From Liolophura sinensis (lineage: Eukaryota; Mollusca; Polyplacophora; Chitonida; Chitonidae), in the NCBI RefSeq assembly GCF_032854445.1, contig NC_088295.1, positions 44,195,385 to 44,259,384 of the forward strand: a stretch of 64,000 nt of DNA, written 5' to 3'. The notes beneath the pieces were generated by a model. That model made no database searches. It was not told where the DNA came from and was given only the letters and a program-made list of their open reading frames with translations. Shown in pieces: positions 15,001-30,000 of the stretch. Within the stretch, counting starts at the first letter, position 1, and each line of letters starts with the position of its first letter. The translations under genes were made by a program, and so were the position numbers.

Positions 15001-18000
15001 CTCCTACATATTACAGTCCCATTATCAGGTAATATCCAGCAGAATGACAGGTGTGACGTGGGTCATATTTCTCTGGACAAAAACAGGAAGTTCCCAGAAT
15101 TCATTTTGTTAGTGTAAAGAGCAGTCAGGCTGGGCCATTAATAATCCTGACAACATCAATCATAGCACTCGTAAGTAAAATAGAGATCAGCAAGACAGCC
15201 AGATAAATGTACAAAGTTGACGGGTTGCTTGATTTTTTGATTGATTTTCTGAAAAAAAAAAGCTCCATTATTGGAGAGTGCTACAAGACTAATACCAGGC
15301 ACATCAATGTCACAAGAAGTTGCAACTGACACTGATTTGAAAGGAAATGCATTATTCTAGTTTTAACCAATGAAAAATACTTAATACATATTTAAGACAT
15401 CTCCATATTCACCGAAAAGCTTCATGAAATGAGTGTGTCCTGCCAATTTCAGAATTCCCAGTAGATGATCCACCTCTTTTCCACCACACTGGTGGAATGA
15501 GGCACTTGTAATACCTCATTTCCGATGAAATTATTTTGTTAGGGAAACAAAAGTTTCTCTTGGGTGCTCAATCTGACCTTGTTTCAATTCAGATATGAAT
15601 ACATATAATATATATATATATATATATACCCTAAATGATCATAAATTTGGCCCATGACTAACTTGTCCAGAATTCCTGATTCTGACAGTTCTATTGATTT
15701 AAAAAAGGTGTTTTGAGGTTTGCTTCGAACATGGGACAAATATCCACAAGGAATCATACAAATTTGCTTGATAAGGACACCTCAAACCATACCACTGTGT
15801 CCTAAAGGATCAAACCCTTAAGGGGACTGGCAGCTAGGGTTTTATCAGTAAAACAAGATTATTGCTGAGGACATATGCCAGTAAGCCACTATTTGTAAAA
15901 TTATAAAAACTGGATACCTTGCTTCCCTAAAATGACTCACTTTCTTCCAGATGTATAAATAAGTGTACAGTGATTGATATGCTGCCAAACCTTGATGCAG
16001 AATTGGTATCTTTCCATCACTTCTTCCCAACTTACGGGCGAATGTATAGTTCGTATAAATGTACACTTTGCAAATCGAAATAAACAGGCTTGAATTTTTT
16101 TTTTATGACACCCTCCAGTGCCTCTGCCAGATTTATTATCAAATGAGTAAAGCATACATGTATACTGTATGTCTACACTATATCCTTCAGTTAGCCCACA
16201 CAGTTTCCCAGAATCTATATGAGCAGACACAGGAGACTTACAATGCTGTCTTTGGATCCTGGTTCTGAATAGACATCGCTCAGCTTTGGCGGAAGAGATC
16301 CGGACTGTACTTCCTCAAACTTAATCTGTACTGGCCCCTGCGGAAACAAATACAAAAGGTTTACTACACAGTATGCATGGGCGGGAGACAGCAGAAACAA
16401 TGGAGCACAGATCATGTGACAAGGGAGACTGATTGTTATGTCATGCATTCGTACCAGGTTTCAGTGAGCACAAGGCTTCAGGAAGACATAACCGTGAACA
16501 AAAGCACCAGTACACACTGGCATACCACACCCATTTGTCAACAATACAGGGTACTTTAAAACTGTTAGCATGTTTTCCTACAATGCATTATATGTATCTA
16601 TACAAGACGCTACCAGCTACAGGTAAAGTATACAAACATGGTACCAAAAGTATTAAACACCAAATAAAGGTCATATTAGGTGATATTTAGGAGTAATTTA
16701 AAAGGCCTTCTGTAAAGTTAGCTCTGTTTGGTGTCAATGTGATTTTGTGGTTTCAAGGGAACTTGCAAACATATAGGAATTTTGATGAAAACACAATTCA
16801 ATTAGTTTATATAACAATTTAATTGGTACTTAATTTAAAACTCATAAATATTTTACACTAAGATGATAGTGCTCAGGTTTATGGCAGAAGGAAACATGTA
16901 GAGCCCAGAGGAAACAATGGTGGCATCCTGTTACTTAAAAGTCTATAAACAAAACCTCTAACAAAAATCTTAAGTTGAACTCCCCTATGGTTGATTACTT
17001 ATCATGTGCTAATGCAACTTTTACCACTGGTAGGTAGTGAATTAAGGCACTTACATGTGGTTTACTATCACAAGATAATGTACAATGTCTTCAAACCCTT
17101 GTAGATTTGCTTTGTTTCACTAGTTTACCTAAGTACCTAAGCTATGCGTCGAAACTGACATTCGTATACCAGCTATCAACCAAGAAGGACCTTCCATGTA
17201 AATAACTACAAGGCCAATTGCCAAAAGTACAGTATTAAATTGAAGTTCTCATGCACTGTGTTTTTTTTATAATTTTTATGCACTACAAATTTCTTTGCTG
17301 ATGTTAGTTCCGTTCAACCTATTTAGACCTATTATCATGTCAGCTGAGATCGAAATGTTATGCTGAATGTATAATGTTTCTAGTTACAATGAACTTAGCT
17401 TGATGAGAAGAACAATCCTTTGTCATAAAGTACAGATGAATATAGGAAGAATAAAAAAGCACTCAGAACTGTCAGGGCATCTTTCCACAGAGAATGTGCA
17501 AAGCTACACTTCAGCTCTAGTACAATGAATTATGGTTTATTCAACAGAACCACGCAAAAAAAACCCCCCAAGATAAAGCATCCAATGAATCTGGAAAGAA
17601 TTTATTTATTTTATTCATTTGATTGATCTTTTACGCCATTCTCAAGAATATTTCAGCATTATGGTGGAAGGAAACTAGGCAGTGCCCGGGGGAAACCCAT
17701 GACCATCCACAGGTTGCTGACAGACCTTCCACTTACGGCTGGAGAGGAAGCCAGCATGAGCTGGACTTGAACTCAAAGCGACCGCTAGTGCGCTAACTAA
17801 CTGAGCCACGGAGGTCCCCAATCTGGGAAGAAAGCATCTTTCAGCACTGTGTGAAAATTCATTAACTTGTATACATGTAGCTTTTTTGCAGATCTTTGTT
17901 CTCCAATCAATGATAAAGAAAGAACGCATGTGTATATGCTAAAAACATTTTCCCGCAGCCTATCAGGTTGAGATTAATCATTACATGTATAGCTGGCGCA

Positions 18001-21000
18001 AAAACTTTTACTTTGCACAAGGCCTGTCAAGACCTATCTTAGGGATGCTTCAATACCCCTGGGAGGTAAATGGCAGACCCACAGATATTCACAGAGCACT
18101 GCCGATGGCTGTTGTCTTAGACCCTCTCTAGTGGGAGAACTGACTGGCAAGCTGTAGAGAGGCTTTTTATCTACTTGACAACTGACAGCCCTGAATGTTC
18201 ACAGCCCTGCCAAGTGCAGAAAAATCTGCTGACATAAATACTGTAAACTAGTAAGCTTATAGATGGAAAACTAATCTTTAGACAACACTGTGTATGGTTT
18301 GAGATGCCTTGCCTACAGGAGTGTTTAGCGGAGGCATCTATACTCAACGCAAAGCGGCTCAATGTTATAATGAAGAGAACCGGCAGCAAACACTTCCAGA
18401 TTTAATGGTGCCGGAGCTAAGTACACAAACATGCCCTGCTCCGCTCATCCTCTCCTCTTCAGCAGTGTACATCCTAAACGTGTCAAAATACCAGCACTTC
18501 GAACATTAAACCAAGTTTTTGCAGTTCCACGTAGAATGGTATGCTTGGAGGGAAATGCTTGGTTTATGAGAAAAGCACCTAAGCAAGGGCTGGCCGGAGT
18601 AAGATAGAAAGGGCAAGGCTGAAAGGGCACTGCTCAGAAAAAAAATGAGGAGTTGGGATAGACTTTCTTCCAACTGGGCAGAGTTATCTCTAAACAAATA
18701 CCCAAATGGCACTGCACCAAACCATATACACATGTACAAGAACACAGTAGGCGCTGCAAGGGAAGTCTGTTTTCTCTCAGCAAACGACAGAGGCGAGATC
18801 TTTTTACTGGCCCATATCTCACACAGGTACAAATTTAGCTGAGCATATCTATTACTGACGTACATACATGTATCCTGGGGACTTGTACACCCTGTGTAAA
18901 CTGTGCAAGTATGGTACAGGTAGAGTCATGCAGAGAAGGACTCAATGATAAACGAAGCCCCCGAAGCCAGGCGTCTTGAATTGGTTTGGATTCCTGTTGT
19001 TCTAGCCACAACAGAAGCTGTCAGAGGGATCAATTTGTGGAGGGAAATACTGTTGCTTGAAGTATCTATTCTCAAGACTATTACATGTAACTATAGAAGT
19101 TTGCAAATATTATCCTTCATGTACCATTACATGTTGCCTGTTCAAAATTCGTGTATGGATGAGTACTGAATATTTTATATACTCAGTTGTCACTGAATTT
19201 AACTTTGACTTTTAATTTATACAGAAATGAACATTAGTGATTGGCTGTAAAATATGAAGCAATAAAAGGATTTTTGAACAGGTATCAATTGGAACTTGGG
19301 GAGGAGGGGGGGGGGGGGCATTTTACAAAGCTACTGCATCACCACACCAAGCACATTTTAGTATCTCTTCAACAAATGCATATGTTGCCATGGAAGCAAA
19401 GGTTTGGTAAAACAGACTCATGGTAGACTACTGACTGCCAAGAACGACTCTAGCAGCACCTTGCCTCAGTCATTCAGAAAAAATATCAATATCAATATTC
19501 AGTTGGCGTGACAAGATGCCCCAAATGGACCTGATGAAAAAAAGATAACTATCTATCTGTTCCTAAATAACAAACAATTGCAATCCTCAAATATTCATAT
19601 GATAAAATGAGAAAACCTTAACAAGTTGATTATTAACTTTTTTTGACATCAGATTCTGAGGTGTAATAAAGTGGTGCAATTATGTCGAAAAGTGAATGAA
19701 TGAACGAATGTTTGGGGTTTTACGTCTTAAATAGGTTATGTCCGAGAAAATAACCATTACCACAATAATTTAAAGTATGACTCATAACACAGATATTCCA
19801 CTAGCACTGAAGTCTGAAAGCAGACATCAGACAGATAAATAATCAGTAAATAATGGTAGATTCACCAAGCCCACATATCTCTAGGATACAGGAGACACCG
19901 ATGCGCTCCCAGTTAAACAGCTGAAGAGGCAAAGAGTCTGTGCTTTGTTCTCACTGGCACCCATCCAAAAGACTGGCTGTTCAATTTATTACAGGATATG
20001 CATTCTGCTTAGTGAAAGAAGCCGGACAGAACTGGCTCCAAAAGAGGTGCTTATTTCAAGAGGCTCCTAGATTAAAGATAGGAATGCTTCAGTTCACTGA
20101 GTATAATGTACCCGACTATGCTATCTTCTTATACAGGTAAGAGTCCTGTGAAAACAATATTTTGGTCACAGACTACATCTTTTTTCGTACACTGTTTAGG
20201 GTATTTTTAAAAGAAAATTAAAACACGTGTAAGATCTGTATGAATGTCAGAGTTACAGTTCTAAGGTTTTCTCACAGTATATTAATTACTGCTATATTTT
20301 GCAATATGAGCTGAAAAGTAAACAGAAACTTATGTTGAACTACTCATGCTGTAATGTCTCTTATCTTTTTTGCACATGGTTGGGTATGGAGATTTTTTTG
20401 TGTAAAGATTTAAACAAGGCATCCCATTCTACTTGCCTCCAGAAAAACTGCCAGTCAAGTGACAAATAAATGCATTATGGCATTTATACAGGAAACGCCT
20501 TCACAAAATAACCCTTATCTACAAGACAGCCAAAGATAAAAAAAGATGCACACTTCTTCTTTATTTCTCTGAACACATGAGGGTAACTAGAATTTGATGC
20601 AATATTAAAAGCATTTCAATCCGAATGTTATAAACAAATGAGAGAAAGTGAATTCCATTCAATAGGATTGTATTTTCCTCACTACATTTAAAGACAGGGA
20701 CGTAAAATTCTCCTTCTTAAGGGCATAATAGATTCTTGCACCAATAACTGGACACATGAACCCAATCTATCAAGGCATCTTCATAATCCAATGGAGCCAT
20801 AAAACACCTTAAAAAAAATCAACTTTGACATTTTATTATTAGGGTGATTACATCTTTACATAACGGAAACTTTCCAACCTATGTGTCTGACATGCAAAAA
20901 AGCTTGGGTCACAAACAAATACATATACACAAAAGTCAATGTACTCATCCAACAATGAACTAGGTCTAAATAATTCAAGCCTACTACCATTTGTTAGCCA

Positions 21001-24000
21001 TAGGAAATACATGTGGTAGGCCTTACCCATGGAAAATAATCACAAAAGTACCTTTAATCTACCTCTGCCTATATGTATATAGCCTACAGCCTATGATATC
21101 CTGGAGTGTAAAGGAAACACAGTTACCATGGAAATCCAGGGAAGCCACTCTATCACCGGACTGTTTATACAATATCGGTCGCTTGTAATGGTTTTGTGAA
21201 GGACTGCTGCTGGGAAGAGGTAAATCAATTACAGGTCATCATAATTGATTATTGAGACAAGGGCCATGGTTTATCAGGTGAAACCAAAATTATGCACGTA
21301 AAACAAATGAGATACATGTGTTTTGGGTTACCTATGCATTACACTACAGGACAAAACATGATGTGGCTAGAGTAATGAAGTGGTGCACGATCAGTATGAT
21401 CGATAATAACACTGCGAGTTTATCCCTCTCTCATCCGCCAGGAAATCCACAGTGGGAACTACTGAGAAGGTCAAGATTAGATCGAAATACAAAAAGAGAC
21501 ATTTACCAGTTAACAAAGCATTAAAAGTGTATGACAGAAACTCAGTGCTATAATTAACTTAACGGATGAAGAGCAAATTAGCATACACCAGAGGATAGCA
21601 CTGCTTACATGAATATGTATTTTTTTTAAATAATTACTTAACAACAGAATGTTTATATTTACATGTTTCAGGGAATATTTCAGGGAATAGTTCAACCTTA
21701 ACTACAAGATTTATTTAATTTATCTATTTATTTGATTGGTGTTTTACGCTGTACTCAAGAATGTTTCACTAATACGATGGCGGCCAGCATTATAGTGGGA
21801 GGAAACCGAGCAAAGCCCGGGGGAAACCCATGGCCACCCGCAGGTTGCTGACAGACCTCATGTTCATGTAACATAATGTACTGCTACGATATACATATGA
21901 CCCACCAGGTACATGTACATGGTATACGCTACATGTATGTTACACACGGAGTATAATAAAACTAAGACGCTACACATTTAAAGCCAACACTACATGAGAG
22001 TACCAGTATAAGTAGTTGAAACATATATCATACTGTCCATGATGATACTGTGTGGAAACTTACATTCTAACAAATAAACAGATAGCAATACTCTTATTAT
22101 GACAATCCATGCCTTCCAGGAATAAAAACTGAGAAAAAAAAAAGCATCATCACACAAATGAAATGAATCGTTGGGTGCATTTCAAATAGGAAGATGTCTG
22201 ACAAATCTGTCTCTGGAGGAAGTTTCTCTGACAACACGGCAAATCACAGGTCACTTTTTTCAACTCGTATTTTCCACGCATTCATATCACATCTTTATTA
22301 CGAAGAATGCCAAATCTCTCTAGGAATAACAGTAATTAAATAAATACCAAGCCAAACACATTTATCAGCATTAGCCAGGGTTGGTCTTAACATGGGTCCA
22401 ATTAGTTCAATTAAATTTGATGTTGAGGTCTACTTTCAACAATTTCTGATATTTATCTACCTCAACATTTAATCATAAAAAATCTAGTAAAATAAATGTT
22501 GAGGCAGGTAAATATCAGAAATTGCTGAAAACATGCTTCAAGATTTAATTTAAGTGAACTAGGGGACACTGATTTTTTTGATACCCACATCTGGCTCTTT
22601 GGAATATGGAATAATGGCATAACATGACGTATTCCAAGAGCAAAACCAGAAATTCAGGAGCATTTGATCTCTAAAATGCCTTCATTTCAAGCCCTGATAC
22701 CTCAGTTAAAAGTTACTCTAAAGTACCGGAAGAGTAATTCATTGGATCGTCATGGCCCAAGAAAAAGTGTTTAGATGCTGTCAGCTAGATTTTCCATAAA
22801 TCCATTTTATCAGTATTTCTGAATGAGATGCAATCTGAGGCACATGTATACAAATCTGCCATCTCAGCAATGACTAGCCATCCATGAGAATGGCCAAGTT
22901 CGCAGTTTTTGTCTTTCAAGTCCCCACAAAGGATCTTGAGCAGACAAGAAATTGCATCAGCTCAATAAATATGTGGCATGGGTCAATATTAGCATTATCT
23001 GCATGGAGAACTTCTTCAGTGAAGGCACTGAGGGAATGTTGGCAATTGATAGTTGTGCAATGAGCAAACAACTTGCAATAATGGCACATTCCTATACACC
23101 ATAGAAATGCCAATGTTGATGAAAGTTCTGCCTGGGTAATCAATTAAGCCTCTGTAAATTGATATACTCATGTCAATGCACATGGAGCTGCAATGCAGGG
23201 AAAGTGAAGGCCATGTGTGGGCATATACTGTACTTATACCATGTGCATGTGGATACTTCTAAAACAGCCTTTACTAATTGTATAATGCTGCATTTAGGGT
23301 CTACCGTAAGTCAGCAAGGTGACATCTAAATGTTTGCAGCCTTAATTTCTCAACAATGTGAAGCCTTCAACCATTTTCAATCTCTACATGAAATAGAAGA
23401 CTGTTACATGGCGTTTCAGGGGAGTCAGGTCGGGCGTCTTTTCCATGATGAATTCAATGAACTTGTAAGCAATCGAAAAGTGAAACTAAACTGTTAAGAC
23501 ATGTGACAAGTGTTCGAATATGATGGCAGCACTGTGAGATCGTGCAATTAACAATTCAAATGGGTATTCTGTTGTGGGATTATCACAATTTGTAGCATAC
23601 TGCATTGTCGATCAAGACAACCTTGTCAAAACAGAAACTGGCAATGTGTCTACCATACGGCTGACCTTTTTTACCTTTAAAAAAAAAAGTTCTTTTCAAC
23701 ATGTTCTTCCATACTCCATCTATCATTTCTCAGGTGTGCTGAGATGTGCAGGAAAGTACTAATGATAAACAATTCCCAATGGGGAAAATTTGTTCTACAT
23801 TGTTTACTTTGCACCCCAGTACACTGTTGCTCCCCAGACCTGCTGTCAAGACTTTTCCAATAATAAATTGGTAACATGGCAACCACAACAAAACTTTCTG
23901 TCTAAGTTTAGACTTGCACCACCATATCATATCACCATTTTCTCTGAAGGGTAAGCCGTCCAGGTGGCTGTGTAACAAATTACACCTGTTATAGCATCGA

Positions 24001-27000
24001 CAAAAACAAAACTTGTCAGTCCAACTTTACATAATATACTGAATGATGAATCACAAACAGTAGATTAAGGCCTCATATGCCAAATCAATTACAACCTAAA
24101 TTTTCATTCTGACAGATTTTTCTAATAATTATCTGATATCTAACCTCATGAAAAATACCAGGTTCTGCAAGATTTGTGATTTACAATTTTTAGTTGCAAG
24201 ATTTCAAATTTTCAACCAGACCCACACTGGTTACAAACAACTGACTTATGGTTGTTTAATGCAATGCTGATCAGTTCATTGAGTGGAGGAGATGCTGTCA
24301 TATTTAAGGCCTGTTTTAAACCACTGACCTTTGGCAAGTCACTATCAAACTTTCCCACATGTGAAGTACGTCAGACTCTTGTTACAAAGAAACATCTGCC
24401 TAAATCTGTGTTCAAAGTTATCTATAGCAAGTCTTCCTACAGACCTGACATTGGAATTTTGCCATATTGCCATATGCCATTTATAAACTCAGGCTTTCGT
24501 CTACACTACCTCCAAGAGTGTTTTGGCTTGTATACACATACATGTATCCGTAATATCAGGTTATGTCCTCAATCTAATACAGAGCATAGAGATCATTAAA
24601 AGGCTCAGCCATACATGTAAAATAATACATATATTTTCAATATTTTACATATCACATTTCAAGGTAAAAACTCACCACAATACTGCTGCAATGTGACACA
24701 ATTAATCAATGTAAAAATCTCTGGAGCTGGGAAAAATTCAATCAAGTGGATCACTGGATCTACATGAAGACCACACACAAGTCTGGGTTCTACATGGATA
24801 GTAACATAAAGCAATTGCAAACACAGGCAAACCCTTTAGCACATGTACTCCCTCAAGCCATGTCATAAGTTTATGATCCTAACAGTCTCCATGAAGCACC
24901 TAGATATTTATTAAAACACCTTCCAAATTGGCCTATCTTTTCAATGTTGTGGAGATCGTGCCACATCATGAGAAGTACAAGTATTTTCATATTGCACGTC
25001 ATCTGAAGCAACAATTCTTTTGCATGTGAGCATTTTTTCTATCTGTACATATTCATCAGAAAAATATTACTACAAAATGAAGGAATTGTTTTTAAAATTA
25101 TTGGTTCTTGAATGAACATGTAGTGACGAAGAATTTTTCTACTTTTGCGTGGCAGAAGCGTGAAGTCACAGATCATACTGAGGGTTCACGCATAAATAAA
25201 TAGAGCTTATCCACATCAACATTCATTCAACACTCTATAAGCTCTATATATATTCATAGACCTGAACATGGCTCAAAAGATAAGTTACACTACAATTTAC
25301 ACGTCACATTTATGCGGAAATATTAAGTAATACTGCAAGTTTATATTTACAGGGTTTACATGTGTCTACTGGAAAGTAATTTATGCTCCTGTTTACAGAC
25401 CTACCTGTACATGCCGTGTGCATTTTGTGAACTAAGATGCATTTATGTAGAATTGTACTTTACAATGTGGATGTGTCTCAGTGAATGGTGAGATTGAAAG
25501 GAACCAAAAATTCGACAGCTTCTTAAATTTGACTGCAAGTAAATCTTGTGGTGACTAAATCATGTGTAGACCAACTAGAATGCCTGGGTAATGTATCTGG
25601 ACAAAGATTGATAGACCTAACACCAGAGTCTATTGGGATTCCGCTCTGCCTACATGGATCTTGGCTAGTGACGGAAGTGCCAGCGTAAATTAAGCTCCCC
25701 GTGGCTTGGTAATGGCAAGCACAAATCCAGCTAAGCAGAACCATTGATCTGTTAGCTATGATGTTGGTGCAAGGTAGTGACATTTTGTCACTGGTAATGC
25801 AATGAAGTTGGGGGGGTGAAGGGAAGACGGTGAGGGGGCTGTGCATCTGCGGAGCTCATTGTATGGCTAGGGACAGATCAGCTCCTATCAATTACATGCA
25901 GAGAACACATCTGCTGGCAACATTCCTTCTCTGGTAAGACAAACCTGAGCAATCAGTGCTGAACAGATAGTGCTCAGCAGTCAGACACACAACTCTGCCT
26001 TTACTGATACAGCTTCTGCCCTTAGTGTTCCTTCCTGCTGGCCAACAGACAAGGGTTTAGCAGGGCTCTGGGTGAAGAGACTGTGGAGTTACACATGCAG
26101 GCTTGGGATACTGGATTTACACCTACAGATACCAAAAGAGGAGATGGCTCAGACCACGCTGGGGCTATTTTCAGGCCCATACCGCTGCAACTTTGATACC
26201 GGGATAAGCAGAACTCCAGGCACAAATCATTATCCCATTGATACTGCTGTACCAATATCATTATAAGACTGGAGAATTACACCTGCAACTACCGGTGCAA
26301 GAAGAAAATGCCTTCTGGCACTAATAGGCTTTCAGCAGTATTTATCATAGATATCTGACATATGGGATGGACTATATAATGTATTAATCCGGCAGACATG
26401 TTCCATCTCAACAATTACTAAAGCTTTTGTTTCAAAGATACATGTACATTTAGGCCAATTAAATGCATGCACATACACTTAGTATGGGGTCCACACTCGT
26501 TTCCAGAAGAGTCTGAAAGTTTTTAATTAAAACTTCTTGACTCTTATTTTACCTTGCAACATGACCACGAATCATTCAATATGCTTACTATGTTATATAT
26601 TCCATGAAACAGATGTGTATGCATGCCTTTTGCAGTCTAAGAATAAACGTTTAAAATATCGCCATTAAAACTAGCCCAGCGTTCATACCTTTGCACTGCT
26701 TTTAGAATAAGCTGAAGTACACAAGGTAAATTAATATAAGTCTATATGTCTGTACACAATTTAAACAACAGCAATTTCTATGTTGCTAACCTTCTGGAAT
26801 TAGCTTCTTCTTTAACCCAAAACCATACATAATAATGTACAAAGTACAAAGCACTGGCAATGGTAATTTAGCTGCTATGCTGTAACCTTACAGGCCATTT
26901 GGATCAACTGATGAGAAGTAAATAACACTTTCATACCTAAGTGTATACAATTAATTTGTACATACTGTATAGCTGAAGTGCATGCGAAAACTCAAGATAT

Positions 27001-30000
27001 GTTTTATCAGCTGTTATCACTTTGACCCATGTTTTTGGTTGCTTGTAATATATGGCTTTTTGTTCAGCATAAATCTGGATTTTTTTTGCCATATGACACA
27101 CAAACTAATCATTGCTCAACCCTTGGATGTCAGTTTTCTTTAAGCGCTTGATTTCTTACACAAATGGTATACTAATGATTTTATCTTCAGTGAGAAATTA
27201 CTGTTACTTTTAATTCTCTGTGTTCTGAGCAAAGTTTGTCCCCAATAAAAAAAAAAACAAAAAAAAAACGCTAGTTTTCTACCACAGCAAGACTATGAGG
27301 TTTTCCAATCATAACCACTATGGTAAGACAATTACTCACCAATGTATCTGGATTTTATGCTAATACAGCTTTGATAGGACAAGCTCATCAGGGGAGTCTT
27401 CACCAGGAGCCAATGGCGCTGGTTTTCACATACATGTACAGGGTTTTAACATATATTTTTGGACCTTAGAAATTAAAATTGGGTATGTCAAGTCCTATGC
27501 AAGTGTTAAACTATGACAAAGCTATCATTTAAACATTGTATGCTAAGCATTACATTGAACTTCAAATTTCTGACTTTAGTAAAAAAATCATTCAGTGGAA
27601 TTGGCCCCAAAGAATTATTTGATGAGGATTTTATGGTGCCCTATAATTATTCAGAATATTAACCCAGTGTTTTAAAAAAAAAGTTTCGTATCTTGAGTAT
27701 CTGCAGTCAGGGACAGCAAGAAAACACATGTTCTTACCATTTGCCAGGTAACAGAATAGGGTGAGATAAACATTAAGCACCAGAACCTAGGCCATCCTAA
27801 AATGTAAGTCTGTTGGGCGTACAGTTTACCATCCCAATCCTGTTTTCCAAATGTGGGTAGATGTGTAAGGAAATTTTGTTTTTTCGTGCCTTTTTCTCTT
27901 TAAAAACAGCCATTGTAGCCTCAGAACGCCTCAAATTTATAACAAGAACACAAATGACTAACTCGACTTTTTATGTCAAAAAGAATAAAAAATGTGTGAC
28001 CTATGATAACTTTTTGTAGAAATTTAGCTCCAAAAGCTTGAGAGTAGGGAGGAGTTTAATAATCCTGTCAGTTTATACCCAACAGGCTTATTTTTACAGT
28101 TGGCCATATCCACTTAAGTGTACAAAACCATGAACATTGAAAGTGAAAAAATGTTGTCTACTGCATATATGCTTATATATGCCTTTCGGGTAAAATTATA
28201 AGTATAACAAGAATTTCTGCCTGGACAGGAAAAAAATACCTCAAAATGACAGTGTCTCTATGCTGCTGAAAACAATAAGCCAGCCTAAATGTACAGGCAC
28301 GTTTGAAAACATTCACAAATTACTGGAAATAATTATCTCAAGTCTACATGTATATACATATTATGTAAATGTATGGTGATTATTCATGACTATCAAAAGA
28401 CACAAAGGAAATGATTTGTCTGTAACTCCCTGACAATTATTATATTGTAATGCACATATATGTGGTTCAATTATGCTTTTCCAGCTGTCACACTTTTACA
28501 ACTTTGATTTTTACAAATGAGACTAATTTGGGAATGATGCTGTCTTGGTCTTCAGCTTATCTCTCCATCTCTCCAATGGAACTGCTATACTGTATTAATA
28601 GCGTAATTATTAAAGGTCACAAGTGTGTATGATCTAGGAGTCTCAATTACTGTAAGAGGTGGTACATAGCTCAGTGTGTCACTGAATGCATCTCCAGGAA
28701 GACAACCTTTTCCATGAAAACCAGCTGAAATTTCCTATACTAGCTGAACCTCATTAGCAAAACGATTACTTTCAGTCATTTTAGTCCCAGGTTAGATACT
28801 TTGTAAATCCTGATTTCCCTTGAAATCAGCTGACAATTCACATGCCCACACCTCCCATCCTGTACAACACAAGGTTTGCATTCAATCACAGCATTTTGAC
28901 AAGGAATTTCTGGATTCCTCTGCAACAGTACTCGTAAGGCTTCATGTGCAATCTCACATGTGCAAGCATCAATGACCACTTGTCTTCCACCAATATCGCA
29001 TCAAAGTCTTGGAAAAGTCACACCTGGGGAAATTTGTCAGTGATTTGCCTAAGGCCAGTGGTTTATGCCGTGCAAATTGGTTTACCTTCACACCTAACGT
29101 GGACAACCAGCAAATATGTGAAATACTATTAAATATAGCATTAAGCAACAATCAAATACATGTAAATAACTCTACACAAAATTACAGCAACGTGTTCGCT
29201 TGTGAGTTCAAGTCCAGCTCATGCTGGCTTCCTCTCCGGCTGTACGTGGGAAGGTCTGCCAGCAACCTGCAGATGGTTGGGGTTTCCCCTGGGTTATGCC
29301 CGGTTTCCTCTCACCACAATGCTGGCCATAGTTGTATAAGTGAAATATCCTTGAATACGGCGTAAAACAAAAGTCAAATAAATAAACAAAATTACAGTAA
29401 GCCACAAATATTACTGCTGCTTCAATAAGTGTGAATGCTCTCCACGTGTATGTGTGTCTTCTACTAAGTATGATAATGTCAGTGCAACTTGGATTTAATT
29501 CCTTATATTCAGTAGTATTAGGTATTGTAGTATCAGTAGTAGTATTGTGCTTAGACCCAAACTTTGAAAGAACAGTTATTATATCTGGGAATATTTGGAC
29601 AAAATATATGTCTGTATTATCCATTACTCGTGCTATCTAGATATATTCCTAAAAGTGTGTTAAATTTTCATGACAGCATTTAGGCTATTCCTACATGTAG
29701 ACAGACATGACGTGTTTCGCTTTGAACTTTAGAATAGAGGACATGCATTGACGTAGATGTATGTGATGAGATTTATTGAGTAAGTTGTAATTTTTTTTTT
29801 TTTTTTGTTTATATCATACATGTACATGTACTCAAGTTTTTGTACAATTAAGCCTGGAACTGAGCTAACATTTTCACACAAGATTTGAACCTGTAACTTC
29901 CATCTTTCTTCCATCAGAAACAGATCACTAAAGACATTTTCAACAACTTAAAGTAACCAAAGCCTAAAATAATAACATATTCTTCAACGATGAAAGCTCA

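Noticed and set aside
25523-26266. Two frames in a less AT-rich part of intron 1, possible nested gene
   Set aside because: Neither has known motifs, a convincing start or splice structure.
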